DNA of 64,000 bases from JAJPHW01 sp963771505 (GCA_963771505.1 CAVYTO010000001.1:558001-622000), one strand, 5' to 3'; positions 33,344 through 42,462 are shown, numbered from the stretch's first letter. A program made the numbers and translations. The notes: a model not told the origin generated them from the sequence alone.

Positions 33344-33694
33344 CTAATGTCTGCGCTCGGTTTCCCGCAGCAGCGTTCCGAAGCTGCGGCCGCCAAAAGT
33401 GAACCCCTGCTGGATGCGCCCGATCACGGCAAGCTTTGCGCCTTCCGACGGCACCCCAAATTTTCCGCTTAATACCCACATCGTGCCGCTGCCGTCGTCC
33501 AGTTGAAAAATACCGCTTCCCAGTCCGCCGAACGAATTGGTCACGTGCCCGGCAATGCTGATTTCTTTTCCTGCGTAACGTCCTGGGTCGCGATTGATCT
33601 GGGCGATGCTCTCCCGCCGCGGACACCCCGCCAGCAAAATGGCTAATCCTGCCAAACCGACAGTCATCGGTAAGCGCGTGCGAAAATTGGACAA
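33344..33694 (-). CDS. Lipoprotein with OB-fold-like domain
   Basis: A 116-residue protein with a lipoprotein signal peptide ending in the lipobox LLAGC (C24). The rest, INRDPGRYAGKEISIAGHV followed by GIFQLDDGSGTMWVLSG and AVIGRIQQGF, has the strand pattern of a small OB fold (nucleic-acid-binding type OB folds have the same Gly-Arg-spacing), as in periplasmic OB proteins. Its ligand is unknown. Divergent from the DinB gene at 33736. Confidence 0.72.
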   Translation of the reverse strand: MSNFRTRLPMTVGLAGLAILLAGCPRRESIAQINRDPGRYAGKEISIAGHVTNSFGGLGSGIFQLDDGSGTMWVLSGKFGVPSEGAKLAVIGRIQQGFTFGGRSFGTLLRETERRH

Positions 33695-33735
33695 GGTACC
33701 CTCCTGACAGCAGAATAGTGGAAAAGCCAGTCGAG

Positions 33736-34218
33736 ATGGAAAATCAAACTTCAGTTCCCGCGGAAATCGAGACCCTGCTGAGGCTATTTCGCTATGATGC
33801 TTGGGCCGTCGCTGAGGTCGCGAAAGCTCTGGCCGTCCCGTCAGCTCCGCCGAAGTCCTTGAAGGTACTGGCTCATATTGTTTCCGCGGAACGGCTTTGG
33901 TACGAACGCATTCACCAGCTTCCCCAAAGCTTTCCGGTTTGGCCGGATTGGGACGCTGCTCAGAGCCAAACTCAGGCGACCGAGATTTCGAAGCTATGGG
34001 ATAGCTATTTGAGCCAAGGAGAAAAAATCCTAACTCAGTCTGTCGGATACAAGAACACCAAGGGCGAGGGTTGGACCAGCCGCGTGGAAGACATCTTGCT
34101 GCATGTGATTACGCACTCCAGCTACCATCGCGGCCAGATTGCCGCCGACATGCGCGCTTGCGGGCTCAGCCCGGCCTACACGGACTACATTCACGCGGTT
34201 CGTGAGAAGTTGATTTAG
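33736..34218 (+). CDS. DinB-family protein
   Basis: A 160-residue four-helix-bundle protein. The first histidine occurs at LKVLAHIVSAERLWYERIH (about 45) and the others in LLHVITHSSYHRGQIAADM (about 130), the order seen in DinB-type metal hydrolase-like proteins. An alternative GTG start lies 18 bases upstream at 33718. It is unlikely to form an operon with the preceding genes, being divergent from the lipoprotein. Confidence 0.8.
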   Translation: MENQTSVPAEIETLLRLFRYDAWAVAEVAKALAVPSAPPKSLKVLAHIVSAERLWYERIHQLPQSFPVWPDWDAAQSQTQATEISKLWDSYLSQGEKILTQSVGYKNTKGEGWTSRVEDILLHVITHSSYHRGQIAADMRACGLSPAYTDYIHAVREKLI

Positions 34219-34252
34219 TAATTGTCGATTGAGCGCGGCTGATTGGCGAAGA

Positions 34253-35434
34253 TTAATGCAGAGAACTGCTGTTCGGGGGAGCGTAAAGACTGGCGAGCGT
34301 CCGCGCGGGAATTCGGCTCTCGGGCGACCAGGTAGCGCCGCCGTTCGTCGACGAACGGAAATATGTGCTCCACTCCGGGCTGTTGCGGGAATCCATCCAT
34401 CCCGCCCGAACTACGCCAGCTGAGCCGGCAATCAGCACCGGCAATGCGTGCTTTGCGCTCGAAGGCGCGGCCGAAAGCTCCGTCTTCGGGGACCAGGTTT
34501 CTCCGCGCGTTGTCGAAGAAGAAAAGAAAATTCTTTCGCGTGCCGCCTCGCCGGGCGGCGAGTTATGGGCTGAGTTCCACAACGCATACAAAACTCCCGC
34601 CGAATCTGCCGCCAGCGTGATCTGCGGGCCGAGATAGCCCCATGTACAGTGGTACGCGGAACAATCGGATGGCGTGCGGGATGTATCCATCAACGATGTC
34701 GCCCAGTGGGACCTGCGTTCACTGGGATGGCTGACGTACAAGCGAACCGTATTTTCCTTGCTCGTGTATCCCGCCCAGGCCAGGTTGACACGACCTTCGG
34801 CGTCCACGGCAGCGGCATCGGGGAGCGCTGACTTGATGTCCGCTGGAGCAGGAACGTTTTCCGAAGAGAAACTGCCGCCGCCGTCATGGGACGCAGCCAG
34901 CCACAACGCTCCGCTTCGGGCGAATCCCACATAAATATCCTGGCCTCGAGCCGCCAGCACGGGGCGTTCGGCGTCCTGCCATTCGCGTTCGATTAGAGTT
35001 ACCGACCAGCTTTGGCCGAAATCGGAGGATTTGCCCAGCATCACATTTTGGTTCTGGTCCGCGAGCCAAACGGCATAGACTGTCCGGCGATCCGACGAAT
35101 CGACGGCGAGTTGCGGGCTGACTTGCTCCGCGCCGAAGGGAGTCAGCGGGCGAGGAGCGTCCCAGTGCGAGCCACTATCCCGGCTGGTCACCAGAGTCAG
35201 GGCCGGAATTCGGCAATCCGCGCAATCTGACGCAGCTCGGAGCTGAGGATATAAAACGTAGAGATGACCGGAATCGTCGGCAGCCGTGGCTAGCTCCCAT
35301 TGGTCGTCCCCGGCCGGATTCGGGGTGACCAGGCGACCGGCTGCCTTGACGCTAGAAACAGCGAAAGCGCTGCCCAGAAACAGCGGTAGCAGGGCGGCCA
35401 GCCAGAAAATTGGCCGGGAGATTCTCGCTTTCAT
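34253..35434 (-). CDS. Exported sialidase-fold (BNR/Asp-box) beta-propeller protein
   Basis: From the ATG at 35434, 393 residues: signal peptide (about 1-26) and a six-bladed propeller marked by at least five Asp boxes of the S-x-D-x-G-x-x-W type: TSRDSGSHWDAP, KSSDFGQSWSVT, ASHDGGGSFSSE, STTRGETWSP and SSTNGGATWSPE. The catalytic Arg triad and Glu/Tyr of true sialidases are not evident, so an enzyme activity should not be assumed. It is the last minus-strand gene before the histidine kinase. Confidence 0.78.
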   Translation of the reverse strand: MKARISRPIFWLAALLPLFLGSAFAVSSVKAAGRLVTPNPAGDDQWELATAADDSGHLYVLYPQLRAASDCADCRIPALTLVTSRDSGSHWDAPRPLTPFGAEQVSPQLAVDSSDRRTVYAVWLADQNQNVMLGKSSDFGQSWSVTLIEREWQDAERPVLAARGQDIYVGFARSGALWLAASHDGGGSFSSENVPAPADIKSALPDAAAVDAEGRVNLAWAGYTSKENTVRLYVSHPSERRSHWATSLMDTSRTPSDCSAYHCTWGYLGPQITLAADSAGVLYALWNSAHNSPPGEAARERIFFSSSTTRGETWSPKTELSAAPSSAKHALPVLIAGSAGVVRAGWMDSRNSPEWSTYFRSSTNGGATWSPESRIPARTLASLYAPPNSSSLH

Positions 35435-35550
35435 AGCCCTACCTGGAATCACAGAACCTCAGCCTGGGGGAAACCGCTCTAGTCAAAATCTACCCTTCCG
35501 GGCGGCCTGGGTCAACCTGAGTCTACTGACGAATGGGGCGGCGGGTGCCA

Positions 35551-37104
35551 TCAGGTAAGAGGCGCAACGGGGATATCTTTGAGCGCAACGCGAATCGTGG
35601 TCCCTTCCGTCCCGGACATCACGCGAAAATCACCACCCAGCTCGCTGACTCGCTCGTGCATGCCGGCTAAGCCAACCCCAAGTTCCTTGCCGAGGGCACC
35701 GTCGCGCCCCAGCCGACTCTTCGGCATTCCTTTCCCAAAGTCCTTAACCTCAAGGAATATCTCGCCAGCCGAAGCGTTCAAAGTAACTTCCGCCGTGGCG
35801 CTCCCCGAATGTTTATGGATATTGGTAAGCGCTTCCTGCACCACGCGGAAGAGCATGGTCTCCATTGATGATGAAAGCCTGTCTTCGGTGATGATATTGA
35901 GTCTTACTTCAATCCCGCTGCGCGCGCTGAATTGATCGATGAACCACTTCAAAGCTGAATTGAGGCCAATTTCATCCAGCAGAGGTGGATGCAGAAGATG
36001 AGAAATGGTGCGTGTCTCGGAGAGACAACTCTCGATCAGCTCTCGCATTTCAACCACTCGATGCGCTTCTATCGAAGGCGTCGCGTTGACCAGCGTTTCG
36101 AAGGTCATCAATACGGACACGAGATATTGGCCGATACTGTCATGAAGTTCCCGAGCGAGCCGCCGCCTCTCTTCATCTTGAGCGCTGAGTAATTGCACCG
36201 AAAGGCGTCGCAGCGCGTTTGTCCGCTTTGCCACTTCGGATTCCAGCCGCTCCTGATTGGAACGCAGCGCCTCCCGAATCTCGCGTTGAGCCTCAATATC
36301 GGTGTTGGTTCCCACCCACCGGACCAAGGCACCCTTCTGATCGTGGATTGGGACCACACGAGTGAGAAACCAGCGGAACCGTCCATCCGCGCCAAGAAGG
36401 GGAAATTCCATGTCGAATGGTGTGCCATTACGAATGCTGCCTGCCCACTTGGCCAGTACCATCGGCAGGATTTCCGGATCATGCACTGACTGCCATCCCC
36501 ACCCTTCCATCTCTTGCATGGTCTTGCCGGTGTAGCTGAACCAATTCGCGTTGTACCAGAAAATCGACCCATCAGCCGAAGCGATCCAGGCCAGCTGCGG
36601 CAGGGCGTTGGCAAACTGGCGGAATTGATCTTCAGATTGGCGCAGCGCCTCTTCGCGGATCTGCAATTCCTGCAACTGATCGCGGACCTGGTATTGTTTT
36701 TGCCGGGCGCGCAGCGCGGATTGCACCGAGCTCACCAGCGTGACCGCGCGCAGGGGACGCTCCTGAAGGGATACGTTTCCCAGCGGTTTACGTATTACTG
36801 CCAGCTGGCGCGACGTCCGGTTGGCTGCACCGCCGCCAGTGATCACGATGACCGGCAAGTCCGACCAGGCTGGCTGTTCGCCGATCGCAGAGGTGATCGT
36901 GCGGATCTCTGCTTCCAGGAGGGCTTCTTCAAAGACCAGTAAAAGCGCCGCGCCTTCCCGCAGTTGCTCCGCGAGTTCATGGGCGCTCCGAGCAGCGAGG
37001 CACGCGATTCCCGCTTCCGCGAGGGCTGAGCCGATCAGGTCCGCATCACGACCCAGTGGGGCCAGAATCAGTACCCGCGAATCGTGATTAGCCGTTCGAT
37101 CCAT
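35551..37104 (-). CDS. PAS histidine kinase with degenerate receiver domain
   Basis: A 517-residue protein: an N-terminal receiver-like domain (about 8-135; the strand where the phospho-Asp should sit reads LLVFEEALLE), a coiled-coil linker, a PAS domain (about 165-285, NALPQLAWIASADGSIFWYN), a HisKA_3 dimerisation helix with the phospho-His in RRRLARELHDSIGQYLVSVL (about 315-334), and a HATPase_c domain ending in GVGLAGMHERVSELGGDF. The HisKA_3 type normally pairs with NarL/FixJ regulators; none is next to it. Its start overlaps the KaiC-like gene by 17 bases. Confidence 0.88.
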   Translation of the reverse strand: MDRTANHDSRVLILAPLGRDADLIGSALAEAGIACLAARSAHELAEQLREGAALLLVFEEALLEAEIRTITSAIGEQPAWSDLPVIVITGGGAANRTSRQLAVIRKPLGNVSLQERPLRAVTLVSSVQSALRARQKQYQVRDQLQELQIREEALRQSEDQFRQFANALPQLAWIASADGSIFWYNANWFSYTGKTMQEMEGWGWQSVHDPEILPMVLAKWAGSIRNGTPFDMEFPLLGADGRFRWFLTRVVPIHDQKGALVRWVGTNTDIEAQREIREALRSNQERLESEVAKRTNALRRLSVQLLSAQDEERRRLARELHDSIGQYLVSVLMTFETLVNATPSIEAHRVVEMRELIESCLSETRTISHLLHPPLLDEIGLNSALKWFIDQFSARSGIEVRLNIITEDRLSSSMETMLFRVVQEALTNIHKHSGSATAEVTLNASAGEIFLEVKDFGKGMPKSRLGRDGALGKELGVGLAGMHERVSELGGDFRVMSGTEGTTIRVALKDIPVAPLT

Positions 37105-38581
37105 TCGGTGGTTTCGTGGATGGAGTTTGGCCGCTGATAAAGTCGGGAACTCCGGTCAAGATGCCCCTAAAACCCATGAGCGGCTCCCCTATGATAATCC
37201 CATGATCAAAGCGCAGCTCACGAATCGCGCGTTCATGGTTGCCGCTGCGCTTCTTAATCACCGATATCGCCTGCCGGACCTCGCCCCGCGCCTCGAAAAA
37301 TCTTAGCAAAAGAACTGAGTCGGCAAGATAACTGACGTCGACCGGAGTCTGCATTTCATTGCCGATTAAGCCATGCTGCGCCAGGACTAGAAAGCTTGCC
37401 ACACCCTTTTGGTTCAAAAAGGTCGTCAGTTCATGCAACTGCATGGGCAGATTGCTCTCGCCGGGCATGGCGTTCATGAATCCGTTAAGGCTGTCGAGCA
37501 GCACGACCGTTGCGCCGTCGCGATTTACCGATTCATATACGTTGTGCACGAACTCGCCGGGCGAAAGTTCGCCCACGTCGACCTGATGGACGTGAAATAT
37601 TTTCTTGTCGAGGAATGGCTTGACATCCATGCCCAGGTTTTTGAGCCGCAAGAAGTACGTTTGAATGCCTTCGTCAAAGAGGAACGCGGCCACGTGTTCG
37701 CCTCGGGCCATGGCCGCAAAGGCATATTTTGCAGCCACCGTAGACTTGCCGCAGCCCGCCGGCCCCATTACCAGGGTGCTGGTGCCGCGGTCGATCCCAC
37801 CGCCAAGCAGCGTGTCGAGTTGGGCGATGCCGCTCGAGATGGTTTCACAGTTAAATGGCTCAAAGTGTTCCGATGCCACCAGGCGGGGATAGACGACAAG
37901 ACCGCCTTTCTTGATCCGGTAATCGTGGAAGCCTTCGCGAAACGAAGATCCTCGAAGTTTCACGATTTCCATCCGCCGCCGCTTGACCCCATAGTCCCTT
38001 GGCAACGCTTCAAGCGATATCACGCCGTGGGCAATACTTTGCAATTGCAGATCTCGCTCCGTGCCGGTCCTGTCGTCGAGCATCAAGACTGTGGATTGCT
38101 TGCCGGTGAAGTACTGCTTAAACGCGAGTATTTGGCGGCGGTATCGCAGCGCATCCTGGGCGAGAATCCGCAGTTCCGACAAAGAATCGATGACCACTCG
38201 CGATGGCTTGAGCTCTTCGACCTTGTCGACAATGGCCGACGTCGTGTCTCCAAGCTCCACTTCGGAAGGGTGGAACACGGTGTACTGCTGTTCAGGACGC
38301 AAAAGTTCCTGGTCGGGAACCAGCTCGAAAATGTTGACCTTGTCGAGCGACCATCCATGCGATTTCGATACACTCGCAAGTTCATCGGCCGATTCTGAGA
38401 GGGTTATGTAAAGTGTGGATTCCCCTCGCTTGACGCCATCCATCAGGAATTGCAGGGCCATGGTCGTCTTGCCCGTGCCTGGGTCGCCTTCGATCAGATA
38501 GAGGTGGCCTTTGGGAAATCCTCCAAGCAAGATTTCATCCAATCCTCCGATTCCTGTCCTGTCCCGGCTTTCTGCTGTCAT
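37088..38581 (-). CDS. KaiC-like dual RecA-domain ATPase
   Basis: A 497-residue protein with two RecA/KaiC domains. First: IGGLDEILLGGFPKG and Walker A EGDPGTGKTT (31-40); second: IAQLDTLLGGGIDRG and Walker A MGPAGCGKST (about 268-277). Each has a Walker B-type segment (RVVIDSLSELR; TVVLLDSLNGFM). In cyanobacteria KaiC is the circadian clock ATPase; outside them KaiC-like proteins are often operon partners of histidine kinases and work as signal-transduction switches, which fits the 17-base overlap with the downstream kinase. KaiA and KaiB are absent from the window. Confidence 0.9.
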   Translation of the reverse strand: MTAESRDRTGIGGLDEILLGGFPKGHLYLIEGDPGTGKTTMALQFLMDGVKRGESTLYITLSESADELASVSKSHGWSLDKVNIFELVPDQELLRPEQQYTVFHPSEVELGDTTSAIVDKVEELKPSRVVIDSLSELRILAQDALRYRRQILAFKQYFTGKQSTVLMLDDRTGTERDLQLQSIAHGVISLEALPRDYGVKRRRMEIVKLRGSSFREGFHDYRIKKGGLVVYPRLVASEHFEPFNCETISSGIAQLDTLLGGGIDRGTSTLVMGPAGCGKSTVAAKYAFAAMARGEHVAAFLFDEGIQTYFLRLKNLGMDVKPFLDKKIFHVHQVDVGELSPGEFVHNVYESVNRDGATVVLLDSLNGFMNAMPGESNLPMQLHELTTFLNQKGVASFLVLAQHGLIGNEMQTPVDVSYLADSVLLLRFFEARGEVRQAISVIKKRSGNHERAIRELRFDHGIIIGEPLMGFRGILTGVPDFISGQTPSTKPPNGSNG

Positions 38582-38813
38582 TAATTCTCCGTCGCCATGA
38601 AAAACCTAATTATCTAATGTACCTGCCGGTGTTGTATCCGCCATACAGTCAATAGGGTAGGCAGCGTGCGCCAACCCCAACCTGAATTAGTTAGGTTTCG
38701 ACGTGACCGCTGTCAAGGTTGAAAAACGATTGTCGATTAGCCCTGTGCAAGCTACGTGTCTTTTCCGACCATGTCGCATCCAATTACAATCATTGCTTCG
38801 AGGAGCGTTTTCC

Positions 38814-39287
38814 ATGAAGGCTACATTTGCCGCTGGATGTTTTTGGGGAGTCGAAGCCACGTTTCGCCAGTTGCCGGGAGTGAAGTCGACCCGCGTCGGT
38901 TACATCGGCGGAAATACCGCGAATCCGACTTACAAAGACGTGTGCACCGACCGCACCGGGCATGCCGAGGCCGTCGAAGTCGATTACGATCCGTCGCAGA
39001 TTTCCTACGACAAGCTGCTGGACGTTTTCTGGGAGAACCACGACCCGACACAACTGAACCGCCAAGGCCCCGACCACGGCACGCAGTACCGCACCGCGAT
39101 TTTCTATCATTCTCCCGAGCAGGAGGCCGAGGCCAAGGCGTCGAAAGACAAGCTTGATAAGTGGCGTCGACTGGGCAAGCCAGTGGTGACTCAGATCGTC
39201 CCCGCAGCGGAGTTTTACGAGGCAGAGGATTACCATCAGCAATATCTGGAAAAGCGCGGGCTCGCGACTTGCCACATTAAGGCGTAG
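38814..39287 (+). CDS. msrA: Peptide-methionine (S)-S-oxide reductase
   Basis: A 157-residue enzyme reducing methionine-S-sulfoxide in proteins. The catalytic motif GCFWG is at residues 8-12 (C9), followed by PTYKDVCTDRTGHAEAVEVD and NRQGPDHGTQYRTAIFYH, both family signatures. A further Cys near the C-terminus (ATCHIKA) could be the resolving one. The ATG at 38814 has GAGGAG eight bases upstream; a longer TTG/GTG frame is not needed. Confidence 0.95.
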   Translation: MKATFAAGCFWGVEATFRQLPGVKSTRVGYIGGNTANPTYKDVCTDRTGHAEAVEVDYDPSQISYDKLLDVFWENHDPTQLNRQGPDHGTQYRTAIFYHSPEQEAEAKASKDKLDKWRRLGKPVVTQIVPAAEFYEAEDYHQQYLEKRGLATCHIKA

Positions 39288-39297
39288 GCTGTTGAGG

Positions 39298-40584
39298 TTA
39301 GGCGCCCGGTCGGAACCGCAGGAAAATGTGCAACGATACAGGATCGTTTCCATAAACAGAGTTCAGCGCATCGGGTTTTGAATAGAACGTAACGTCGGCG
39401 CCCAATCCGATGTGCCAGTTGGCTGTTTGAGCGAAGTCCCGCACACCGCCAAATGTGTACGCGCCGATGCGATACGAGGGGTGGGTTGCGGTTTGCGGAA
39501 ATAATTCATCTTTGTCGACAAGCTCGAGGCGCGTGTAGGCGTAGTTCTTCTTCCAAAAATTCAGCGTCGATTCAGCCAGATAGCTGTTCAAGATCGCATT
39601 GTCTGCGAGCTTACGCTTCCGTCCCCAAACCAGCGATGTCGCCCAATTTCCTTCTCCCAGCTTTCCAGCAGACAACGGCTGGTTGTGTTCGATGGACGCG
39701 GTCTGGCGATGCTCATCGCCCGGTTCCTGCGCTTCCGGCTGGACCAAATCGCCGTAGCTGTATTGTGCCGTCCAGTTCTTTCCCGGCGCAAGGTTGCCGC
39801 GTATCGACCACGAATCAAGCGCGGCCGGTTGAATGCTCCAACGCTCCTCGTTCGGCTCGCGGGCGTTGAAAGCCGAGCCTTCGATTTTGAATTTGTCGAT
39901 CACGATACCAGTGGTGACGACGCCAAAACTCGTGTGCGTCGAATCCTGTAGATGATGACTCAACGGCGCAGCCGGATTCTCAGACGCAGATGCGCGATGA
40001 AGGTAGGTCACCGGTCCGAGAGCAGGCTCAGCCGCCGGGCCGCCATAAAGCAGCCAGGAAATTTTGCCATTAATCGGAAAGGTGTAGAGTGCGGCAAGTT
40101 CGGCGAACACATTGTGCGGATGTTGATGGTTGACGAGCGGCTCACCGTGGTAGGTCTCACCCGTCTGAAACAGTTCGGGAAATCCGGGATGCGGCGAGGT
40201 CAGAGATTCCGCGGAAAACATCTGGCGCAGCAGGATGGTTCCGCGGCCCAGACGGTGTTGCTGCATCGTCATCAGAAAATTCGCCGATTCCGCTTTGCCT
40301 GATCCGCGCGGGCCGCCTTGCTGGTTGTAAGTGATGAATAACACTCCGTGCGCCATCAAGTCCCAGCCGCTGCGGGAAATCATCCACATGGGATCGGGGA
40401 CCGAAGCTGGTTGCCATCCCGTTCCCGATGAAACATGCGGAGACGGAAGGTCTGGAGAACTGCTGCCCTGCATTCGCATGCTGGCCATATCCGGCATAGA
40501 TTGATCTTGTCCAACCAAGTTCGCAGCGAGAAAGTACGGGCAGAGCAATGCGGCGAAAAGTATTGCGGCTGCTGTAGTGCGCAT
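39298..40584 (-). CDS. Probable outer-membrane beta-barrel protein
   Basis: From the ATG at 40584, 428 residues: signal peptide (MRTTAAAILFAALLCPYFLA), a Met/Ser-rich segment (SMPDMASMRMQG), then many short amphipathic strands, and an aromatic C-terminal strand pattern ending HIFLRFRPGA. Segments such as HGVLFITYNQQGGPRGSGKA and NHQHPHNVFAELAALY (His-rich) are distinctive. The Met-rich and His-rich parts suggest contact with copper or another soft metal, which is inference. Last gene of the operon starting at 42311; a three-Cys small protein precedes it. Confidence 0.62.
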   Translation of the reverse strand: MRTTAAAILFAALLCPYFLAANLVGQDQSMPDMASMRMQGSSSPDLPSPHVSSGTGWQPASVPDPMWMISRSGWDLMAHGVLFITYNQQGGPRGSGKAESANFLMTMQQHRLGRGTILLRQMFSAESLTSPHPGFPELFQTGETYHGEPLVNHQHPHNVFAELAALYTFPINGKISWLLYGGPAAEPALGPVTYLHRASASENPAAPLSHHLQDSTHTSFGVVTTGIVIDKFKIEGSAFNAREPNEERWSIQPAALDSWSIRGNLAPGKNWTAQYSYGDLVQPEAQEPGDEHRQTASIEHNQPLSAGKLGEGNWATSLVWGRKRKLADNAILNSYLAESTLNFWKKNYAYTRLELVDKDELFPQTATHPSYRIGAYTFGGVRDFAQTANWHIGLGADVTFYSKPDALNSVYGNDPVSLHIFLRFRPGA

Positions 40585-40674
40585 GTGTGTATACCCAATC
40601 CCTGACAGATTTGCCAAAGCGACGGGAAGAATTTCCCGTTCGCAAAAAATGCTGGCGATGTTGTGGGATTGTCT

Positions 40675-41064
40675 CTAGACGCGCAACTGCGGGAAGGCGG
40701 GAGGATCGGCAGGGCGGTTCATCCGCGACATGCCTGACGAGACATCGGCACGTCGATTCTTCAGACTTATCGGCTCTTGTTTCGCAACGCTGATCGATCG
40801 CACTGCAGAGGGCGAAGTCGGCAATAGTGCGGCCGGGTGCCCGGACTGGCAGCAGGTGAAATGGGACGGTTGCGGCGCCTTGCCGCCAGTTGGGGGCATA
40901 TTTTGACTACAGCCCATGGGCCTGCCCGTAGCGTGGGAGGCGGCTAGAACAGCCGACGAATTTGTGGGCTGAACCATGCAGATAGCAGCCACTGCGATGA
41001 CTAGCAGCATCGACAGAAATTTGGGGGCGAGGCCATCCATAATCGCGTGCTGAGAGTTGGACAT
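40675..41064 (-). CDS. Small exported Cys-rich protein
   Basis: A 129-residue protein whose ATG shares a base with the stop of the preceding gene (TAATG), a sign of coupled translation. A hydrophobic segment (about 15-34, KFLSMLLVIAVAAICMVQ) may be a signal peptide; then GCSQNMPPTGG and HFTCCQSGHPAALL with vicinal cysteines and histidine. The Cys-Cys-His cluster fits metal binding. The remainder is of low complexity. The family is not one I can name. Confidence 0.6.
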   Translation of the reverse strand: MSNSQHAIMDGLAPKFLSMLLVIAVAAICMVQPTNSSAVLAASHATGRPMGCSQNMPPTGGKAPQPSHFTCCQSGHPAALLPTSPSAVRSISVAKQEPISLKNRRADVSSGMSRMNRPADPPAFPQLRV

Positions 41065-41504
41065 TAAGAACCCGTGATTCGCAGCCGCAGTTCTTCCGGC
41101 AGGCGTTGGCGGATTTCTTCCGGTAGCCGGTCATGCACATGACGAACGCCTACGCGGGCTGCATCCACCATCACCATTGGCGCGGGGGTGGCGACCGCCA
41201 CCACCAGCCAGATCAATGCGGACAATGCAAATCCGGCAAGAGCTGTGAGTTCGAGAAGAAACGCGTGGCGGGGCTCGAAGTAGTGGATCGCGCCAAACGC
41301 CAGCAGGAAGACCACCGCTGAAACCGAGGCCAGGGCGATCAGCCCAATGTCGATACCGCGGTGAAGGCGTTGTCGCGACCGGCAATGCTCACACACGGCA
41401 AAGTGATCTTCGTAGCCGCCGCTCATTTCCGGCGCAATGCCGGAAATGTCATAGCGCCAGCCCGCCAGTATCTTGCCCACGATCGGGTCAATGCAATCGC
41501 TCAT
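41064..41504 (-). CDS. Membrane protein with N-terminal Cys motif (zf-HC2/anti-sigma-like)
   Basis: A 146-residue protein: a soluble N-terminal part with C4 and HFAVCEHCRSRQRLH (C-x2-C), two membrane helices (about 52-75 and 82-105) and a C-terminal tail VHDRLPEEIRQRLPEELRLR. The pattern H-x3-C-x2-C followed by membrane helices resembles zinc-binding anti-sigma proteins, but no sigma factor gene is next to it. It starts 3 bases after the metallo-beta-lactamase gene and overlaps the next by one base. Role unknown. Confidence 0.6.
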   Translation of the reverse strand: MSDCIDPIVGKILAGWRYDISGIAPEMSGGYEDHFAVCEHCRSRQRLHRGIDIGLIALASVSAVVFLLAFGAIHYFEPRHAFLLELTALAGFALSALIWLVVAVATPAPMVMVDAARVGVRHVHDRLPEEIRQRLPEELRLRITGS

Positions 41505-41507
41505 AGA

Positions 41508-42311
41508 CTACAGTCGAATCGGCTCAAGAGGTTCTGTCTGCGCCGCCAGCATCACCCGGTTTTGCCATAAAGTTGGCTTTACGCTCAAGGCAGCTTTCGC
41601 TTCCTGAAGCGCCAATTCCGGGTGATTGTTTTGCTCTGAAATGTGCGCTAACACAATATAGGATGCGCTTCCATCATAATTAGCGGCAAAGAATTGCGCG
41701 AGGGCGGTGTTGGAGAGGTGCCCAACCCGGCTCATGACCCTCTGCTTGACCGACCAGGGATAGGGCCCAACCCTCAGCATTTCAACATCATGGTTGGATT
41801 CAATCACCAAAACGTCGCAGCCGCGCAACTGGTCGCACACATTTGGCGGCATGAAACCCAGATCGGTCGCAACTGCCGCTTTTACACCTTCGCACCGGAA
41901 AGTGAAGCCGACCGGATCGGCGGCATCGTGCGGAACGGTGAAGGGCATCACTTCAATGTCGCCAATAACGAACTTTCGGCCGGCGGAGAAGAACCCAATT
42001 TTAGGCACATCCGGACGCTCGCCTTTTTCGTCGCGTACCGCGCGCGACCAGGCTTGATGCGTTGCGCCCGTCATGAAGACGGGAATCTTCAGCTTTCGCG
42101 CCAGCACTGCCAGCCCGGCCACGTGGTCGGAATGTTCGTGAGTGATCACAATGGCGGTCAACGAATAAGGGTCGTCGCCGCCTGCCCGCATGCGCTTGAA
42201 GGTTTCGCGGCATGAGATTCCAGCGTCTACAAGAATGCGCGTGCGGGAACTTTGCACCACCACGCTATTGCCGCGGCTCCCACTCGCCAGCACCGACACC
42301 GAAACCGCCAT
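41508..42311 (-). CDS. Metallo-beta-lactamase fold hydrolase (YycJ/WalJ-like)
   Basis: A 267-residue protein with the zinc motif T-H58-E-H60-S-D62-H63 in VITHEHSDHVAGL, the opening SVLASGSRGNSVVVQ and the closing region VLAHISEQNNHPELAL characteristic of the YycJ (WalJ) subgroup, which are 5' nucleases or housekeeping MBL enzymes. It is the first gene of a minus-strand operon with the small membrane proteins that follow. Confidence 0.88.
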   Translation of the reverse strand: MAVSVSVLASGSRGNSVVVQSSRTRILVDAGISCRETFKRMRAGGDDPYSLTAIVITHEHSDHVAGLAVLARKLKIPVFMTGATHQAWSRAVRDEKGERPDVPKIGFFSAGRKFVIGDIEVMPFTVPHDAADPVGFTFRCEGVKAAVATDLGFMPPNVCDQLRGCDVLVIESNHDVEMLRVGPYPWSVKQRVMSRVGHLSNTALAQFFAANYDGSASYIVLAHISEQNNHPELALQEAKAALSVKPTLWQNRVMLAAQTEPLEPIRL

Positions 42312-42390
42312 GCCTGCAAGAATACTCGCCCTGCCTGTGGATAGGGGAGTGACTTTTCGGCTATCCGAGACCTTTGAGCGTAAAAGCGTT

Positions 42391-42456
42391 TTTCACCACA
42401 GAGCCACAGAGAAAATCTTTAACGTTGTTTTCTGTGACTCCGTGACTCTGTGGTGG
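42391..42456. repeat. Intergenic inverted repeat (CACAGAG type)
   Basis: CACCACAGAGCCACAGAGAA at its left end and TTCTGTGACTCCGTGACTCTGTGGTG at the right form an imperfect long hairpin about 22 bp each arm. Such CACAGAG/CTCTGTG intergenic repeats are frequent in acidobacterial genomes. It lies between the MBL gene and the membrane-protein gene at 42463. Confidence 0.6.
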
Positions 42457-42462
42457 ATGGTT

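Noticed and set aside
37409..38398. 329-codon plus frame over the KaiC-like gene
   Set aside because: Antisense shadow of a gene with intact Walker motifs.
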